Assembly: GCA_016871195.1 (NCBI GenBank)
Contig: VFZN01000004.1
Location: 62,001 to 126,000 of the forward strand
Direction: 5' to 3'
DNA from: Acidobacteriota bacterium
GTDB taxonomy: Bacteria; Acidobacteriota; Vicinamibacteria; Vicinamibacterales; UBA2999
DNA length: 64,000 nt
Shown here: in pieces, positions 1-8,550 of the stretch
How positions within the stretch are numbered: position 1 is the stretch's first letter
How the letters are laid out: the number at the start of each line of letters is the position of its first letter
The notes under the pieces: model-generated
Database searches by the model: none
What the model was told of the DNA's origin: nothing
The model's input: the letters and a program-made list of their open reading frames with translations, nothing else
Made by a program: the position numbers and the translations under genes

Positions 1-794
1 AGACCCTGACGCTCTGGAACCAGCCCTTTACGATCGTGGGGGTGATGACCAGCGCCACCTGGGTCGTGCAGCCTGCCCCCGGCGATGATCAGTTCGATGC
101 GGTCTACATGCCGTTCACGACGACCCACCGGCTGCTCAACCTGAGCAAGCTCAATGACATCACCATCACCGCCGAGTCGTCTGGCGCGGTTACCGAACTC
201 GCCCGTGCGATTACCACCCTGCTGCGCCAGCGGCACGGTATCGGCGACAACCAGCCTGACGACTTCACGGTGCTGACGCAGGCCACACGCGCACTCACGA
301 CCGGCGGGCTGCCGCCGAGCGTGGCGCGCGCGGTGGCCGGCAATGTGGCCGAGCTTGAAAAAGTCACGCTCGAGCAGCTGTCAATCACGCTCGAGCGCGC
401 GAGCCGTACGATGACCTGGCTGCTGGCGGCCGTCGCGGCCGTGTCGCTGATTGTCGGCGGCATCGGCATCATGAACATCACGCTGCTGTCGGTGACCGAG
501 CGCACGCGCGAGATCGGTCTGCGGATGGCCGTGGGCGCCCGCCCGTCCGACGTGATGCGCCAGTTCCTGGTCGAGGCCGTCGCCATCAGTCTCGCCGGCG
601 GGCTCGCGGGCATCATCGTCGGCATCGCGGCGGCGCTCATCGTGTCCCGCACGCTGCAATGGGCGACCGTGATTGCTCCGGGCTCCGTGCTGCTGGCCTT
701 CGGGGTCGCAGGTGCGGTGGGCATCTTTTTCGGCTGGTACCCTGCGCGGCGCGCGGCGCAGCTTGATCCGATTGTGGCGCTGCGGCGCGAATAG
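1..794 (+). CDS. MacB-type ABC transporter permease, C-terminal part (cut by window start)
   Basis: The frame is open from base 3 and runs to a TAG at 792-794, giving the last 263 residues of a longer protein. It is an FtsX/MacB-type permease: the end of the periplasmic core domain is followed by three C-terminal membrane segments, with the hallmark TERTREIGLRMAVGARP motif after the first of them and the typical 'YPARRAAQLDPIVALR' ending. Proteins of this family work with an ATPase and often a periplasmic adaptor to move substrates or transmit force across the periplasm. The next gene, 15 nt downstream, is a clear paralogue, so the two probably form a heterodimeric permease. The ATPase and adaptor would lie upstream, outside the window. 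The substrate cannot be told. Confidence 0.93.
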   Translation, partial: TLTLWNQPFTIVGVMTSATWVVQPAPGDDQFDAVYMPFTTTHRLLNLSKLNDITITAESSGAVTELARAITTLLRQRHGIGDNQPDDFTVLTQATRALTTGGLPPSVARAVAGNVAELEKVTLEQLSITLERASRTMTWLLAAVAAVSLIVGGIGIMNITLLSVTERTREIGLRMAVGARPSDVMRQFLVEAVAISLAGGLAGIIVGIAAALIVSRTLQWATVIAPGSVLLAFGVAGAVGIFFGWYPARRAAQLDPIVALRRE

Positions 795-809
795 CGGCGG
801 ACCCTCACG

Positions 810-2153
810 ATGCTGCGTCACCTGTCGATTCTGATCACCATTGCCCTCAGGGCGCTGGCCCGCAACCGCATGCGCACCGTGCTCACCATGCTCGGCGTGG
901 TGATTGGCGTCGCGGCGGTGATCGCCATGGTGGCCCTCGGCAGCGGCGCCCGCGCCTCGGTCGAGCGGTCACTCAAGTCGGCCGGTACCAACATCATTCT
1001 CGTCAGTGCCGGCAACTACACGCGCGGCGGCGAGTCGATGAACATCGCCAGCGGCCTCGGGTCGGCGACGACCCTCACGACCGGTGACGCCGACGCCCTG
1101 CGCGGCATCGCAGGCGTGACACACGTGGCCCCTGGGGTGCGGACCCGTGCGTGGATCGATGCGTCGCATCGGCGCTTCTTCGGTCAGGTGCGCGGCACCA
1201 CGTTCAATCTCGGCGACATTCATGGATGGACGGTGACAGACGGACGTCTGCCCACGGACGACGCCGGCGTGGCCGTGGTCGGGCGCACGGCGGCCGCCGA
1301 ACTGTTCGGCGAAGGCTTCGATGCGGAAGGTGAGGTCATCACCATCGGCGCGCAGCGCTATACCGTGGCGGCGGTCATCCGCACCACCGATGCTGATCAG
1401 GATGAATCGGTCTTCATTCCCCTGGCTGCTGGTCAGGCGTTGCTGGGTATCGGCCACCTGCAGACCATCACCATGGCAATTGAGCAGGCCGGGGAAGCCA
1501 CACGCGTGGCCGACGAGGCCACGCAGCTGCTGCGCCAGCGGCACGGTGCCGGCCGGCAGGCGATGCGCACGCCTGGGCTTGGCGGCTTTCAGGGGCCGGG
1601 CTCTCTCATGGGGCCGGTCGATGACTTCACGGTAAAGACACAGGCGGCCGCACAGGTGACCAAGGGGCTCTACACGTCAGTCGCAGCGTTCGCGCTGGCC
1701 AACATGCCCAAGCTCGACGAAGTGACGATGCAGGAGATGTCGAGCACGATGTCGCGCGCGGGCGGGACGATGACGGCCCTGCTCGGATCGATTGCCGGCA
1801 TTGCCCTCATCGTGGGCGGCATCGGCATCATGAACATCATGCTGGTGTCGGTGACCGAGCGCACGCGCGAGATTGGCCTGAGGCTTGCCGTCGGCGCGCG
1901 GCCCCGCGACGTGATGTGGCAGTTCCTGGTCGAGGCGATCGTCCTGAGCCTCCTTGGGGGGCTGCTGGGGGTCGTGGCCGGCCTTGGCGCCGCTCGGTTG
2001 CTGACGCTGCTGCTCGAGTGGCCGACCGAAGTGACGCCGGGCACCGTGCTGATGGCGTTCGGCATTGCGGCCCTCGTTGGCGTCGGGTTCGGGTACTATC
2101 CGGCCCGCCGCGCCTCACAACTCGATCCGATGACCTCGCTGCGCTATGAGTGA
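810..2153 (+). CDS. MacB-type ABC transporter permease
   Basis: Complete 447-residue permease. An N-terminal membrane segment sits at about residues 18-42 (LTMLGVVIGVAAVIAMVALG), followed by a large periplasmic MacB core domain (about 45-310) and three membrane segments from about 320 to the end. The motif TERTREIGLRLAVGARPRDV is shared almost word for word with the preceding gene, including at the DNA level around 480-550 and 1810-1900, which points to tandem duplication. Length and domain order fit MacB/YknZ/LolC-like permeases. It lies 15 nt after the first permease and overlaps the next gene by 8 nt, so all three are probably one operon. Substrate unknown; the family includes antibiotic, lipoprotein and peptide exporters. 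Confidence 0.93.
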   Translation: MLRHLSILITIALRALARNRMRTVLTMLGVVIGVAAVIAMVALGSGARASVERSLKSAGTNIILVSAGNYTRGGESMNIASGLGSATTLTTGDADALRGIAGVTHVAPGVRTRAWIDASHRRFFGQVRGTTFNLGDIHGWTVTDGRLPTDDAGVAVVGRTAAAELFGEGFDAEGEVITIGAQRYTVAAVIRTTDADQDESVFIPLAAGQALLGIGHLQTITMAIEQAGEATRVADEATQLLRQRHGAGRQAMRTPGLGGFQGPGSLMGPVDDFTVKTQAAAQVTKGLYTSVAAFALANMPKLDEVTMQEMSSTMSRAGGTMTALLGSIAGIALIVGGIGIMNIMLVSVTERTREIGLRLAVGARPRDVMWQFLVEAIVLSLLGGLLGVVAGLGAARLLTLLLEWPTEVTPGTVLMAFGIAALVGVGFGYYPARRASQLDPMTSLRYE

Positions 2154-2517
2154 ATCCACGCCCTCTCACACCCCTCACACGCTGCGTCGGCGATTCCGGC
2201 GGCAGATGGTGGAAAGCCTGTGGGTGGCCACCGCCGGCATGCTCCTGACGCTCGGCATCGGCACGGTAGGTTACCGATGGCTCGGAGGGCTGTCGTGGGT
2301 GGATGCCGTACTGAATGCCTCGATGCTGCTTGGAGGGATGGGGCCGGTGAACGAGCTGACGGGCGATGCCGCCAAGCTGTTCGCCGCCGCGTATGCCCTC
2401 TACTGCGGGATCTTCTTTATTGCCAGTATGGGACTGCTGCTGGCCCCGGTGATGAATCACATCCTCCACCGGTTTCATCTGGACCGCACACTGGACCGCG
2501 ACGGCGAGTCGGGCTGA
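2146..2517 (+). CDS. small membrane protein, ion-channel-like fold without a selectivity filter
   Basis: A 123-residue protein starting inside the end of the permease gene (8-nt overlap), so it is translationally coupled to it. A basic, His-rich N-terminus (residues 1-20) precedes two or three hydrophobic segments: about 24-46, a short re-entrant-looking hydrophobic stretch at about 54-66, and about 78-105. The layout resembles two-TM potassium-channel-like proteins often annotated as 'two pore domain' proteins, but the TVGYG-type filter is absent; its place is taken by a sequence around MLLGGMGPV. A channel function is therefore not supported. Proteins of this general appearance are known as hypothetical membrane proteins. 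Its job in the permease operon is unknown. Confidence 0.7.
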   Translation: MSESTPSHTPHTLRRRFRRQMVESLWVATAGMLLTLGIGTVGYRWLGGLSWVDAVLNASMLLGGMGPVNELTGDAAKLFAAAYALYCGIFFIASMGLLLAPVMNHILHRFHLDRTLDRDGESG

Positions 2518-2529
2518 CGGCGCGCCAGC

Positions 2530-3069
2530 TCAGCGCGTGGGACCGTCGACCGTGGTAGTTGCAGGCGTGTAGGGAATCTCGACCTCGTGCGTCTGGCCCT
2601 GCAGGGTGTACGAGACGGTCACGGTTGCGCTCGGGTCGACGGGGAAGGGCACGCCGGTGCCCACCCAGCTTTCGCCAGACTCATCCAGGGCCATCGCAAG
2701 GTCGCGGGTCTGTCCGCTGCCGAGGGTGACGCGCACCTGCACGTCGCTGGCGAGGCTGGCCGGCAAATCTTCACGCACCGCATTACTCAGCCACAGTTCG
2801 ACGCGGCCCTCGGGATGCATGACCACTTCGTAGTGCGTTTCGCCGTTCATCAGCACCAGACCTCCGTGATGAGGACTGTGGTCGCCGTGGGGTGTTGTGA
2901 TGCCGGCGTGCAGACCATCGCCAGCGGTATCGGTACTGGGTGATGAGCGCTCGGGGGAGGCAGGTGCCTGCGGGGCCTGCGAGCATGCGCCTGACAGGCA
3001 CAGCAGCGCGCCGACCACGAGTGAGACGACCGCGGGTCGCCATGGTGCCGATACCGCCAGCGTGCACAT
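2530..3069 (-). CDS. putative periplasmic lipoprotein with His-rich motif
   Basis: 179 residues. The N-terminus has a hydrophobic signal ending in the lipobox LSGAC, followed by a Pro/Ser-rich tether and then a histidine-rich stretch (HGDHSPHHGG) that looks like a metal-binding segment. The remainder (about residues 75-170) reads as a beta-rich domain in which HYEVVMHPEGRVELWLS is the most recognisable part. I chose the ATG at 3069 rather than the GTG one codon earlier because AAGG lies 7 nt upstream of it. The gene starts 9 nt after the DUF4345 gene and is probably co-transcribed with it. I do not recognise a named family; a copper- or cation-related periplasmic role is only a guess from the histidines. 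Confidence 0.65.
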   Translation of the reverse strand: MCTLAVSAPWRPAVVSLVVGALLCLSGACSQAPQAPASPERSSPSTDTAGDGLHAGITTPHGDHSPHHGGLVLMNGETHYEVVMHPEGRVELWLSNAVREDLPASLASDVQVRVTLGSGQTRDLAMALDESGESWVGTGVPFPVDPSATVTVSYTLQGQTHEVEIPYTPATTTVDGPTR

Positions 3070-3078
3070 CACGGGGCC

Positions 3079-3510
3079 TTACGCTGCGGCGTCGCCTGTG
3101 GACGCCGTCACAGGAGGGGGCAGCGTGCCCAGGTCGGGGCGCGCCACTAGCGCCCCCCACGTCGACACGCCGGCGATGACCCATTCGACGACAGCCGATA
3201 TCAGCTGACTGAATGTGACGCCGTCGAGCATCATGCCCACGGTCCGTGCGGTCGCCATGCCCACGGTGCTGCACGCGGCGGCAAACAGACCGATGCGCAC
3301 AAACTCGCGGCGCACTGCGCAGGCCAGCATGAACCCGCCGAGCCCGATTTCGAGTCCCCCGTACATCGCGCGGAAGTCGGTCCGGGCCGACGGATCGCTG
3401 AAGGTCAGCGACAGGAACGCGGCCAGCTCGCTCGGGCTGAAGAGGAACGCGAACCCGAACCCGACATAGCCGAGGCCGAACCCCACGAGGACAAGGCGCC
3501 AGAACGTCAT
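3079..3510 (-). CDS. DUF4345-family membrane protein
   Basis: 143 residues with four hydrophobic segments and the family-typical FRAMYGGLEIGLGGFML stretch in the second quarter, matching small four-TM DUF4345 proteins of unknown function. The frame stays open 28 codons further upstream, but that extension is basic and non-hydrophobic. The ATG at 3510 puts the first membrane segment at the N-terminus and has a TAGAAT hexamer exactly 7 nt before it. First gene of a two-gene unit with the lipoprotein downstream, and divergent from the MFS transporter. Confidence 0.72.
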   Translation of the reverse strand: MTFWRLVLVGFGLGYVGFGFAFLFSPSELAAFLSLTFSDPSARTDFRAMYGGLEIGLGGFMLACAVRREFVRIGLFAAACSTVGMATARTVGMMLDGVTFSQLISAVVEWVIAGVSTWGALVARPDLGTLPPPVTASTGDAAA

Positions 3511-3517
3511 GCGCGCG

Positions 3518-3523
3518 ATTCTA
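3518..3523 (-). promoter_or_regulatory. -10 element (TAGAAT) of a leaderless-type promoter
   Basis: Read on the minus strand, TAGAAT ends 7 nt before the ATG at 3510, with no Shine-Dalgarno sequence in between. Transcription starting at the usual distance would begin at or next to the start codon. Confidence 0.55.
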
Positions 3524-3575
3524 CCCGAGTACACTTGGCCCCACACATCCTGGCGGCGTGGCCGCGGAGACATGC

Positions 3576-4826
3576 ATGCACGACATCGACTCACGGCCCT
3601 GGTATCGACAGATCAGCCCGCAGCAGTGGAAGACCTTCCTCACGACCTTCACTGCGTGGACGCTTGACTCGTTCGACTTCACCATCCTGACGTTTGTTCT
3701 CCTCGACATCCAGCAGAGCTTCTCGGTCAACCGCGCCCTGGCGGGACTGCTCGGCACGGTCACCCTGCTCTTCCGCGTCGTCGGCGGGATCGGCGCGGGC
3801 ACGCTTGCGGATCGCTTTGGCCGCAAGGGCCCGATTCTGTTTTCCATTGCGTGGTACACCGTGTTCGCGCTGTTGAGCGGGCTGTCCACGACCTACGTCA
3901 TGCTCTTTGCGTTTCGTGGACTGTTCGGTATCGGCATGGGCGGTATGTGGGCCGCAGGCATGCCGCTGGCGCTCGAGCACTGGCCCGACAAGCTGCGGGG
4001 CATCGCCTCGGGCATACTGCAGGGTGGCTACTCGGCCGGATTCCTGCTGTCGTCGCTGGTCTATCAGCTGGGCTATCCGCTGATCAGCAATCGGCCCGAG
4101 TGGGCATGGCGTCTTATGCTGTGGGCTGGCGTCATTCCCGGCACGATCATCTTTTTCCTGATGCGTCGTATCCCCGAAAGCCCGGTGTGGCTGGCGCGCA
4201 AGGCGGCCCTCGAGGCCCGTGGCGAGACGATGGGGGTGTCGCTGACGCGGCTCTTCAGGCGCGACCTGCTGTGGGTCACCGTGCACACGTCGCTGCTCAT
4301 GGGCGGGTTTGTGTCGATGTATCAGAGCACGACGTTCTGGTATCCGACGCTGCTGACGCAGTTGCAGCAGAAGCCGCTGGCCTTTCTGCTGTTGCTGAAT
4401 GCCGGCGGGCTCGTCGGGTCTGCGGCGCTCGGGGCCCTGTCGGAGCACTGGGGCGGACGTCGCGGCGCGGCCACCCTCGGGGTCGTGCTGGGCCTCGCCG
4501 CCTGCCCGGTCTATCTGTTTGCTTCGACGACCTGGGGGATGCTGCTGGGAGCCTGGCTCATCGGGTTTCTCGCCAGCGGTGCCTGGGGCATCGTACCGGG
4601 GTATCTGTCGGAACGCTTTCCGACCGAGGTGCGCGGGGTCGGCACGGGGTTGGCTTATCACGTCGGGGTCGGCATCGGGTCGTATGCCCCCTATCTGATC
4701 GGCGCCCTGCAGGACGGGGGTACCGATCTGCGCACGGCGATGCTGCTGTGCATCCTGTCGGCAGGCACGGCCGTGCTGGTGCTGCTATGGGTGGGGCCTG
4801 AGACACGCGGGCGATCACTTGAGTGA
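3576..4826 (+). CDS. major facilitator superfamily transporter (organic-acid/sialate-type)
   Basis: 416 residues with about twelve predicted membrane segments. The loop after TM2 carries the MFS signature as GTLADRFGRKGP, and the second half repeats it as ALSEHWGGRRGA. The N-terminal segment WTLDSFDFTILTFVLLDI resembles the sialate/lactate and aromatic-acid symporter branch, so an organic acid proton symporter is likely, but the substrate cannot be assigned. The ATG at 3576 is preferred over the upstream in-frame GTG at 3558 because GGAGA (3566-3570) stands 5 nt before it. A TACACT hexamer near 3530 could be its -10. The gene converges on cystathionine beta-synthase, leaving only 28 nt between stops. 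Confidence 0.9.
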   Translation: MHDIDSRPWYRQISPQQWKTFLTTFTAWTLDSFDFTILTFVLLDIQQSFSVNRALAGLLGTVTLLFRVVGGIGAGTLADRFGRKGPILFSIAWYTVFALLSGLSTTYVMLFAFRGLFGIGMGGMWAAGMPLALEHWPDKLRGIASGILQGGYSAGFLLSSLVYQLGYPLISNRPEWAWRLMLWAGVIPGTIIFFLMRRIPESPVWLARKAALEARGETMGVSLTRLFRRDLLWVTVHTSLLMGGFVSMYQSTTFWYPTLLTQLQQKPLAFLLLLNAGGLVGSAALGALSEHWGGRRGAATLGVVLGLAACPVYLFASTTWGMLLGAWLIGFLASGAWGIVPGYLSERFPTEVRGVGTGLAYHVGVGIGSYAPYLIGALQDGGTDLRTAMLLCILSAGTAVLVLLWVGPETRGRSLE

Positions 4827-4854
4827 CCACCCGCGGCGGACCGGGCGGTGTGCG

Positions 4855-6231
4855 CTACTGCAGGGCGCGGATGACGTCCCAGCGCGTGATGATGTAGGTC
4901 TCGTCGCTCTTGAAGTCGCGCACCAGCACCGCCGGGTTCTGATCGGTCAGCATGCCCGCGAGTGCGTCGAGACCGGTGGAAATGTCGGCGAACGGAATCG
5001 CCGGTTCCATGATGGCATCCACCGGGCCCTTGAGCAGTTCGGGGTCGTGCGTGATGCAGCGGTAGAGATGGCTCTCTGACACCGAACCCACCAGACGCCC
5101 TTCAGCCGTGACCGGTAGCTGCGAATACGCGTGCTCGGTCATCAGCGAGGCAGCCTGGCCGACTGGTGCCTGCCGGTCAATGGTAGTGAGCCGGGCCTTC
5201 TGCCGATGTGCCACCAGATCGCGTGCGCTGAGCCCGGTCTTGTCGAGGAAGCCCTTCTCGCGCATCCAGTCGCCGTTGTACATCTTGCCGAGATAGCGCG
5301 TGCCATGGTCGTGGAAGATCACGACGACGGTCTCGCCTGCCTTGAAGTGCGGGGCCAGCTGCAGCAGGCCGGCCATCGCGGACCCGGCCGAGTTGCCGGC
5401 GAAAATGCCTTCCTCGCGGGCGATGCGTCCCGTCATGATGGCGGCGTCGCGGTCGGTCACCTTCTCGAAGTGGTCGATCACCGAGAAGTCGACGTTCTGT
5501 GGCAGGAAGTCTTCGCCGATGCCTTCGGTGATGTAGGGGTAGATCTCGTTCTTGTCGAGCACCCCGGTTTCCTTGAACTTCTTCAGCACCGAGCCGTAGG
5601 TGTCAATGCCCCACACCTTGACCGAGGGCTTGCGCTCTTTCAGATAGCGTCCGGTGCCCGAGATGGTGCCTCCGGTGCCGACGCCCACGACGAGATGGTC
5701 GATGGCGCCACCGGTCTGTTCCCACAGTTCGGGGCCGGTCTGCTCATAGTGCGCCTGAGCATTCGAGGGGTTGTCGTATTGATTGGCCTTCCAGCTGTTG
5801 GGGGTGTCGCGCTCGAGGCGCGACGACACGGAATAGTACGACCGCGGGTCGTCCGGTTCCACATCCGTGGGGCAGACAATGACCTCGGCGCCGAAGGCGC
5901 GCAGCGCATCCACCTTCTCTTTCGACTGCTTGTCAGTGGTCGTGAAAATGCACTTGTAACCCTTGATGACGGCGGCGATCGCCAACCCCATGCCGGTGTT
6001 GCCTGAGGTGCCCTCGATGATGGTGCCGCCTGACTGCAGCCGCCCATCACGCTCGGCGTCTTCGATCATCTTGAGGGCCATGCGGTCCTTGATCGAGTTG
6101 CCGGGATTGAAGGTCTCCACCTTGGCCAGCACGTCGGCGGCGACGATGCCTTTCGGAATGCGGTGCAGGCGTACGAGCGGGGTCTGGCCGATGGTGTCGA
6201 GTATGGTGTTGCAGATACGCGATGACGGCAT
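4855..6231 (-). CDS. cystathionine beta-synthase (PLP-dependent, with C-terminal CBS pair)
   Basis: 458 residues. The N-terminal fold-type II PLP domain (about 1-330) contains the Schiff-base lysine in NPGNSIKDRMAL (K48) and the phosphate-binding loop GTSGNTG (74-80). The C-terminal part (about 340-455) is a tandem CBS-domain pair, as in eukaryotic-like cystathionine beta-synthases that bind S-adenosylmethionine or adenosine there. It would condense serine and homocysteine to cystathionine, or act as an O-acetylserine-type cysteine synthase. There is no N-terminal haem-binding region like that of the human enzyme. The ATG at 6231 matches where homology begins; the frame is open upstream but carries non-protein-like sequence. 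A GGAG about 20 nt upstream and a TACAAT at 6257-6262 indicate an ordinary leadered promoter. Confidence 0.92.
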   Translation of the reverse strand: MPSSRICNTILDTIGQTPLVRLHRIPKGIVAADVLAKVETFNPGNSIKDRMALKMIEDAERDGRLQSGGTIIEGTSGNTGMGLAIAAVIKGYKCIFTTTDKQSKEKVDALRAFGAEVIVCPTDVEPDDPRSYYSVSSRLERDTPNSWKANQYDNPSNAQAHYEQTGPELWEQTGGAIDHLVVGVGTGGTISGTGRYLKERKPSVKVWGIDTYGSVLKKFKETGVLDKNEIYPYITEGIGEDFLPQNVDFSVIDHFEKVTDRDAAIMTGRIAREEGIFAGNSAGSAMAGLLQLAPHFKAGETVVVIFHDHGTRYLGKMYNGDWMREKGFLDKTGLSARDLVAHRQKARLTTIDRQAPVGQAASLMTEHAYSQLPVTAEGRLVGSVSESHLYRCITHDPELLKGPVDAIMEPAIPFADISTGLDALAGMLTDQNPAVLVRDFKSDETYIITRWDVIRALQ

Positions 6232-6256
6232 GGTGGTGCGATGGAACTCCACTGGA

Positions 6257-6262
6257 ATTGTA
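6257..6262 (-). promoter_or_regulatory. -10 element (TACAAT) upstream of cystathionine beta-synthase
   Basis: TACAAT on the minus strand lies 25 nt before the ATG, leaving room for a short leader that contains GGAG. It directly follows the terminator hairpin of the upstream gene. No convincing -35 was seen. Confidence 0.45.
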
Positions 6263-6277
6263 GCCGTGAGATAACAA

Positions 6278-6311
6278 CGGCCGGCCCGGTGCGTGTGCAC
6301 CGGACCGGCCG
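6278..6311 (-). terminator. rho-independent-type terminator after the PQQ-type gene
   Basis: Two 15-nt arms (6278-6292 and 6297-6311) pair with a single mismatch around a GTGT loop. On the minus strand the hairpin is followed by TTGTTAT. It sits 27 nt after the stop of the exported propeller enzyme gene and before the promoter of the next one. Confidence 0.7.
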
Positions 6312-6338
6312 TGTGTGGGTGACAGGTGGCGTGGCGTC

Positions 6339-8420
6339 TTACGGCAGTGCCATCGCGGTGTAGCCGCCGCTGATGGGCATCACGACGTACTGCTTGCCCT
6401 GATGCATGTAGGTCATCAGGCCATAGACGCCCAGGCGGGTGGCCGGCACCGAACCGACGCGCTTGCCGGTCTTCTTGTCGATGCCGAACAGTGCCGGACG
6501 GCCATCGGCCGTCTGGCCCGAGGCGAAGAGCAGCGTGGCGGACGCCGCCAGCGCGGCTTGGCCACGACGGCCCCAGTTGGTGTCGATGTTCATGCCCTTG
6601 AGAAGCGGGTTGTTGCGGAACTCCTCCTGCGCCTTCGCATCCATGTCGCCGTGCGGCACCATCCACATGTGCTCGCCGGTGTTCATGTCGATGGCGGTGA
6701 TGCGGCCGAGCGGGCCCTTGAACAGGTCGGGGATGCCGGCCAGCGGGTCGTTTGCGATCGGCTTGCGGGCGGGCGGGCCGCCGGCGCCACGGATGACGGC
6801 CCAGTCGGCCACGGTTTCACCCGTCATGCGCGGGTTGTCACGTTCCTTGGCCGGGGCCAGCAGCACAGGCGAGCAGCCGCTGTAGGACGTGATGAACAGC
6901 ACACCGGCCGTCGGGTCTGACGCCGGTGGACCGGTGATGTTCGCACCACCGTTGCCGCCGGGGCACGTGTTGGCCGGACCTGCGCCCTCGGCATTGCCGC
7001 GGTGCGTCGGGGCCACGAAGAGGGGCGCCAGCAAGCCGTACTCCTTGGCACGTTCAAGCGCGATCTTCTTGATCTCGGGAGTGTAGTCGATGACGTGCGC
7101 CTCGGTGCGGCCCTGCAGATCGAACGGTGCGGGCTTGGTCACGTAGGGCTGCGTCGCCGGCAGCTTTTCGCCGGGGACCTTCGACTGCGGAGCCGGCCGC
7201 TCGGGCATCGGCCACAGCGGCGCGCCGGTCTGGCGGTTGTAGGAATAGACCCACGCCTGCTTGGTGACCGAGAAGAGGCCGGGCACGCGCTTGCCGTTCT
7301 GCATCACGTCCATCACGATGGGCGAGGTCGGCACGTCGTAGTTCCAGATGTCGTGGTGCACCTGCTGGTGGTGCCACACGCGCTTGCCCGTCTTCACGTC
7401 GAGCGCAATGACCGACGTGCCAAACAGGTTGTTGCCCGGGCGGAAGCCGCCCCAGTGATCCATCGTCGGACCGTTGGTGGGCACGTAGACGAGGCCGAGA
7501 GCCGGGTCGGTGGATATCGGCGCCCACGACGAGATGTCGCCGGTGCGCTTCCAGGCATCGTTTTCCCACGTGTCGTGGCCGAATTCGCCCGGACGGGGCA
7601 GCACGTGGAACTTCCACATGAACTTGCCGGTCTTGAGGTCGTAGGCGAGGATGTCGCCGGGGACGTTCTCGATACGGGTCTGGTTGTAGCCCTGTTCGGC
7701 CGAGTTGCCGACCACCAGCACATCGTTGACCACGATGGGCGGCGACGAGTTGGTGACGTAGCCGAGCGTCAGAGGCAGGCCCTTGGCCGCGTCGTAGGGG
7801 AGCTTGGCCGAGGTCCAGGGTTCCCAGTCGGCAATCAGGTCCTTGAGCAGGTCGATCGAACCCGACTTGGGGAAGCCCTCAACCGGAACGGCGCCGCCCC
7901 AGCCTTCGATGGGCTTGCCGGTCTTGATGTCGAGCAGGTGCGCGAAGAAACCCGGCGTCACGATGATTACGACACCCTTGCCGTTGATCTTCGTGTAGGT
8001 CACGCCCTTGCCATGGTTCGAGCGCATCGAGTATTCGTGGCGGGGTGTGAGAGGTTCCTGGAACGCCCACACGGTCTTGCCCGTGGCCGGGTCCATCGCC
8101 ACGACAGTGCGGCGCGGACCTGAGGTCGTGACCAGCATGCCGTCGGCGTAGATGGGCAGGCCGCGACCGTTGATTTCGCCGATCTCCATCCCGGGCACTT
8201 CACCGCGCCACTCCCATGCAACCTTGAGGTTGTTGAAGTTCGACGCGTTGATCTGGTCGACCGTCGAGTACCGGTGCGACTGATTGTCCCCGTTGATATT
8301 GGTCCACTCGCCCTGCTGCTGCGCCTGGCCCGGCATGCCGACAATAGCCAGCCCGATGACAACCGCCATCAGACCGCCGAGGGCGGGTGCCGCCCACTTC
8401 CACCTGGATTCAGTGCTCAT
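6339..8420 (-). CDS. exported PQQ-dependent dehydrogenase-like beta-propeller protein
   Basis: 693 residues with an N-terminal signal/anchor (about 10-35) and an eight-bladed-propeller type sequence rich in PQQ repeats, such as '[11 protein letters not shown]', '[13 protein letters not shown]' and '[14 protein letters not shown]'. It resembles membrane or periplasmic quinoprotein glucose/alcohol dehydrogenases, which pass electrons to quinone or cytochrome c. No CxxCH haem motif and no vicinal Cys-Cys pair are present, so an external electron acceptor would be needed and true PQQ binding is unproven. The ATG at 8420 has GAGGT 4 nt upstream; a GTG two codons earlier lacks one. Single gene flanked by its own terminator. 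Confidence 0.85.
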   Translation of the reverse strand: MSTESRWKWAAPALGGLMAVVIGLAIVGMPGQAQQQGEWTNINGDNQSHRYSTVDQINASNFNNLKVAWEWRGEVPGMEIGEINGRGLPIYADGMLVTTSGPRRTVVAMDPATGKTVWAFQEPLTPRHEYSMRSNHGKGVTYTKINGKGVVIIVTPGFFAHLLDIKTGKPIEGWGGAVPVEGFPKSGSIDLLKDLIADWEPWTSAKLPYDAAKGLPLTLGYVTNSSPPIVVNDVLVVGNSAEQGYNQTRIENVPGDILAYDLKTGKFMWKFHVLPRPGEFGHDTWENDAWKRTGDISSWAPISTDPALGLVYVPTNGPTMDHWGGFRPGNNLFGTSVIALDVKTGKRVWHHQQVHHDIWNYDVPTSPIVMDVMQNGKRVPGLFSVTKQAWVYSYNRQTGAPLWPMPERPAPQSKVPGEKLPATQPYVTKPAPFDLQGRTEAHVIDYTPEIKKIALERAKEYGLLAPLFVAPTHRGNAEGAGPANTCPGGNGGANITGPPASDPTAGVLFITSYSGCSPVLLAPAKERDNPRMTGETVADWAVIRGAGGPPARKPIANDPLAGIPDLFKGPLGRITAIDMNTGEHMWMVPHGDMDAKAQEEFRNNPLLKGMNIDTNWGRRGQAALAASATLLFASGQTADGRPALFGIDKKTGKRVGSVPATRLGVYGLMTYMHQGKQYVVMPISGGYTAMALP

Positions 8421-8550
8421 GCACACCTCAATGTTTCAATGTCTGACACACGGCTTCGCAAGGGGCCGCGGCCGTAAGATTCTCCCGTCTGCCGGCGATT
8501 GTCAATGGATTCTGTTTACGGGTCCGATGGGTTTAAGCTGAAAGTTCCCC

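Noticed and set aside
2146-2517. Annotating the small membrane protein as a potassium channel
   Set aside because: No TVGYG-type selectivity filter in the re-entrant region.
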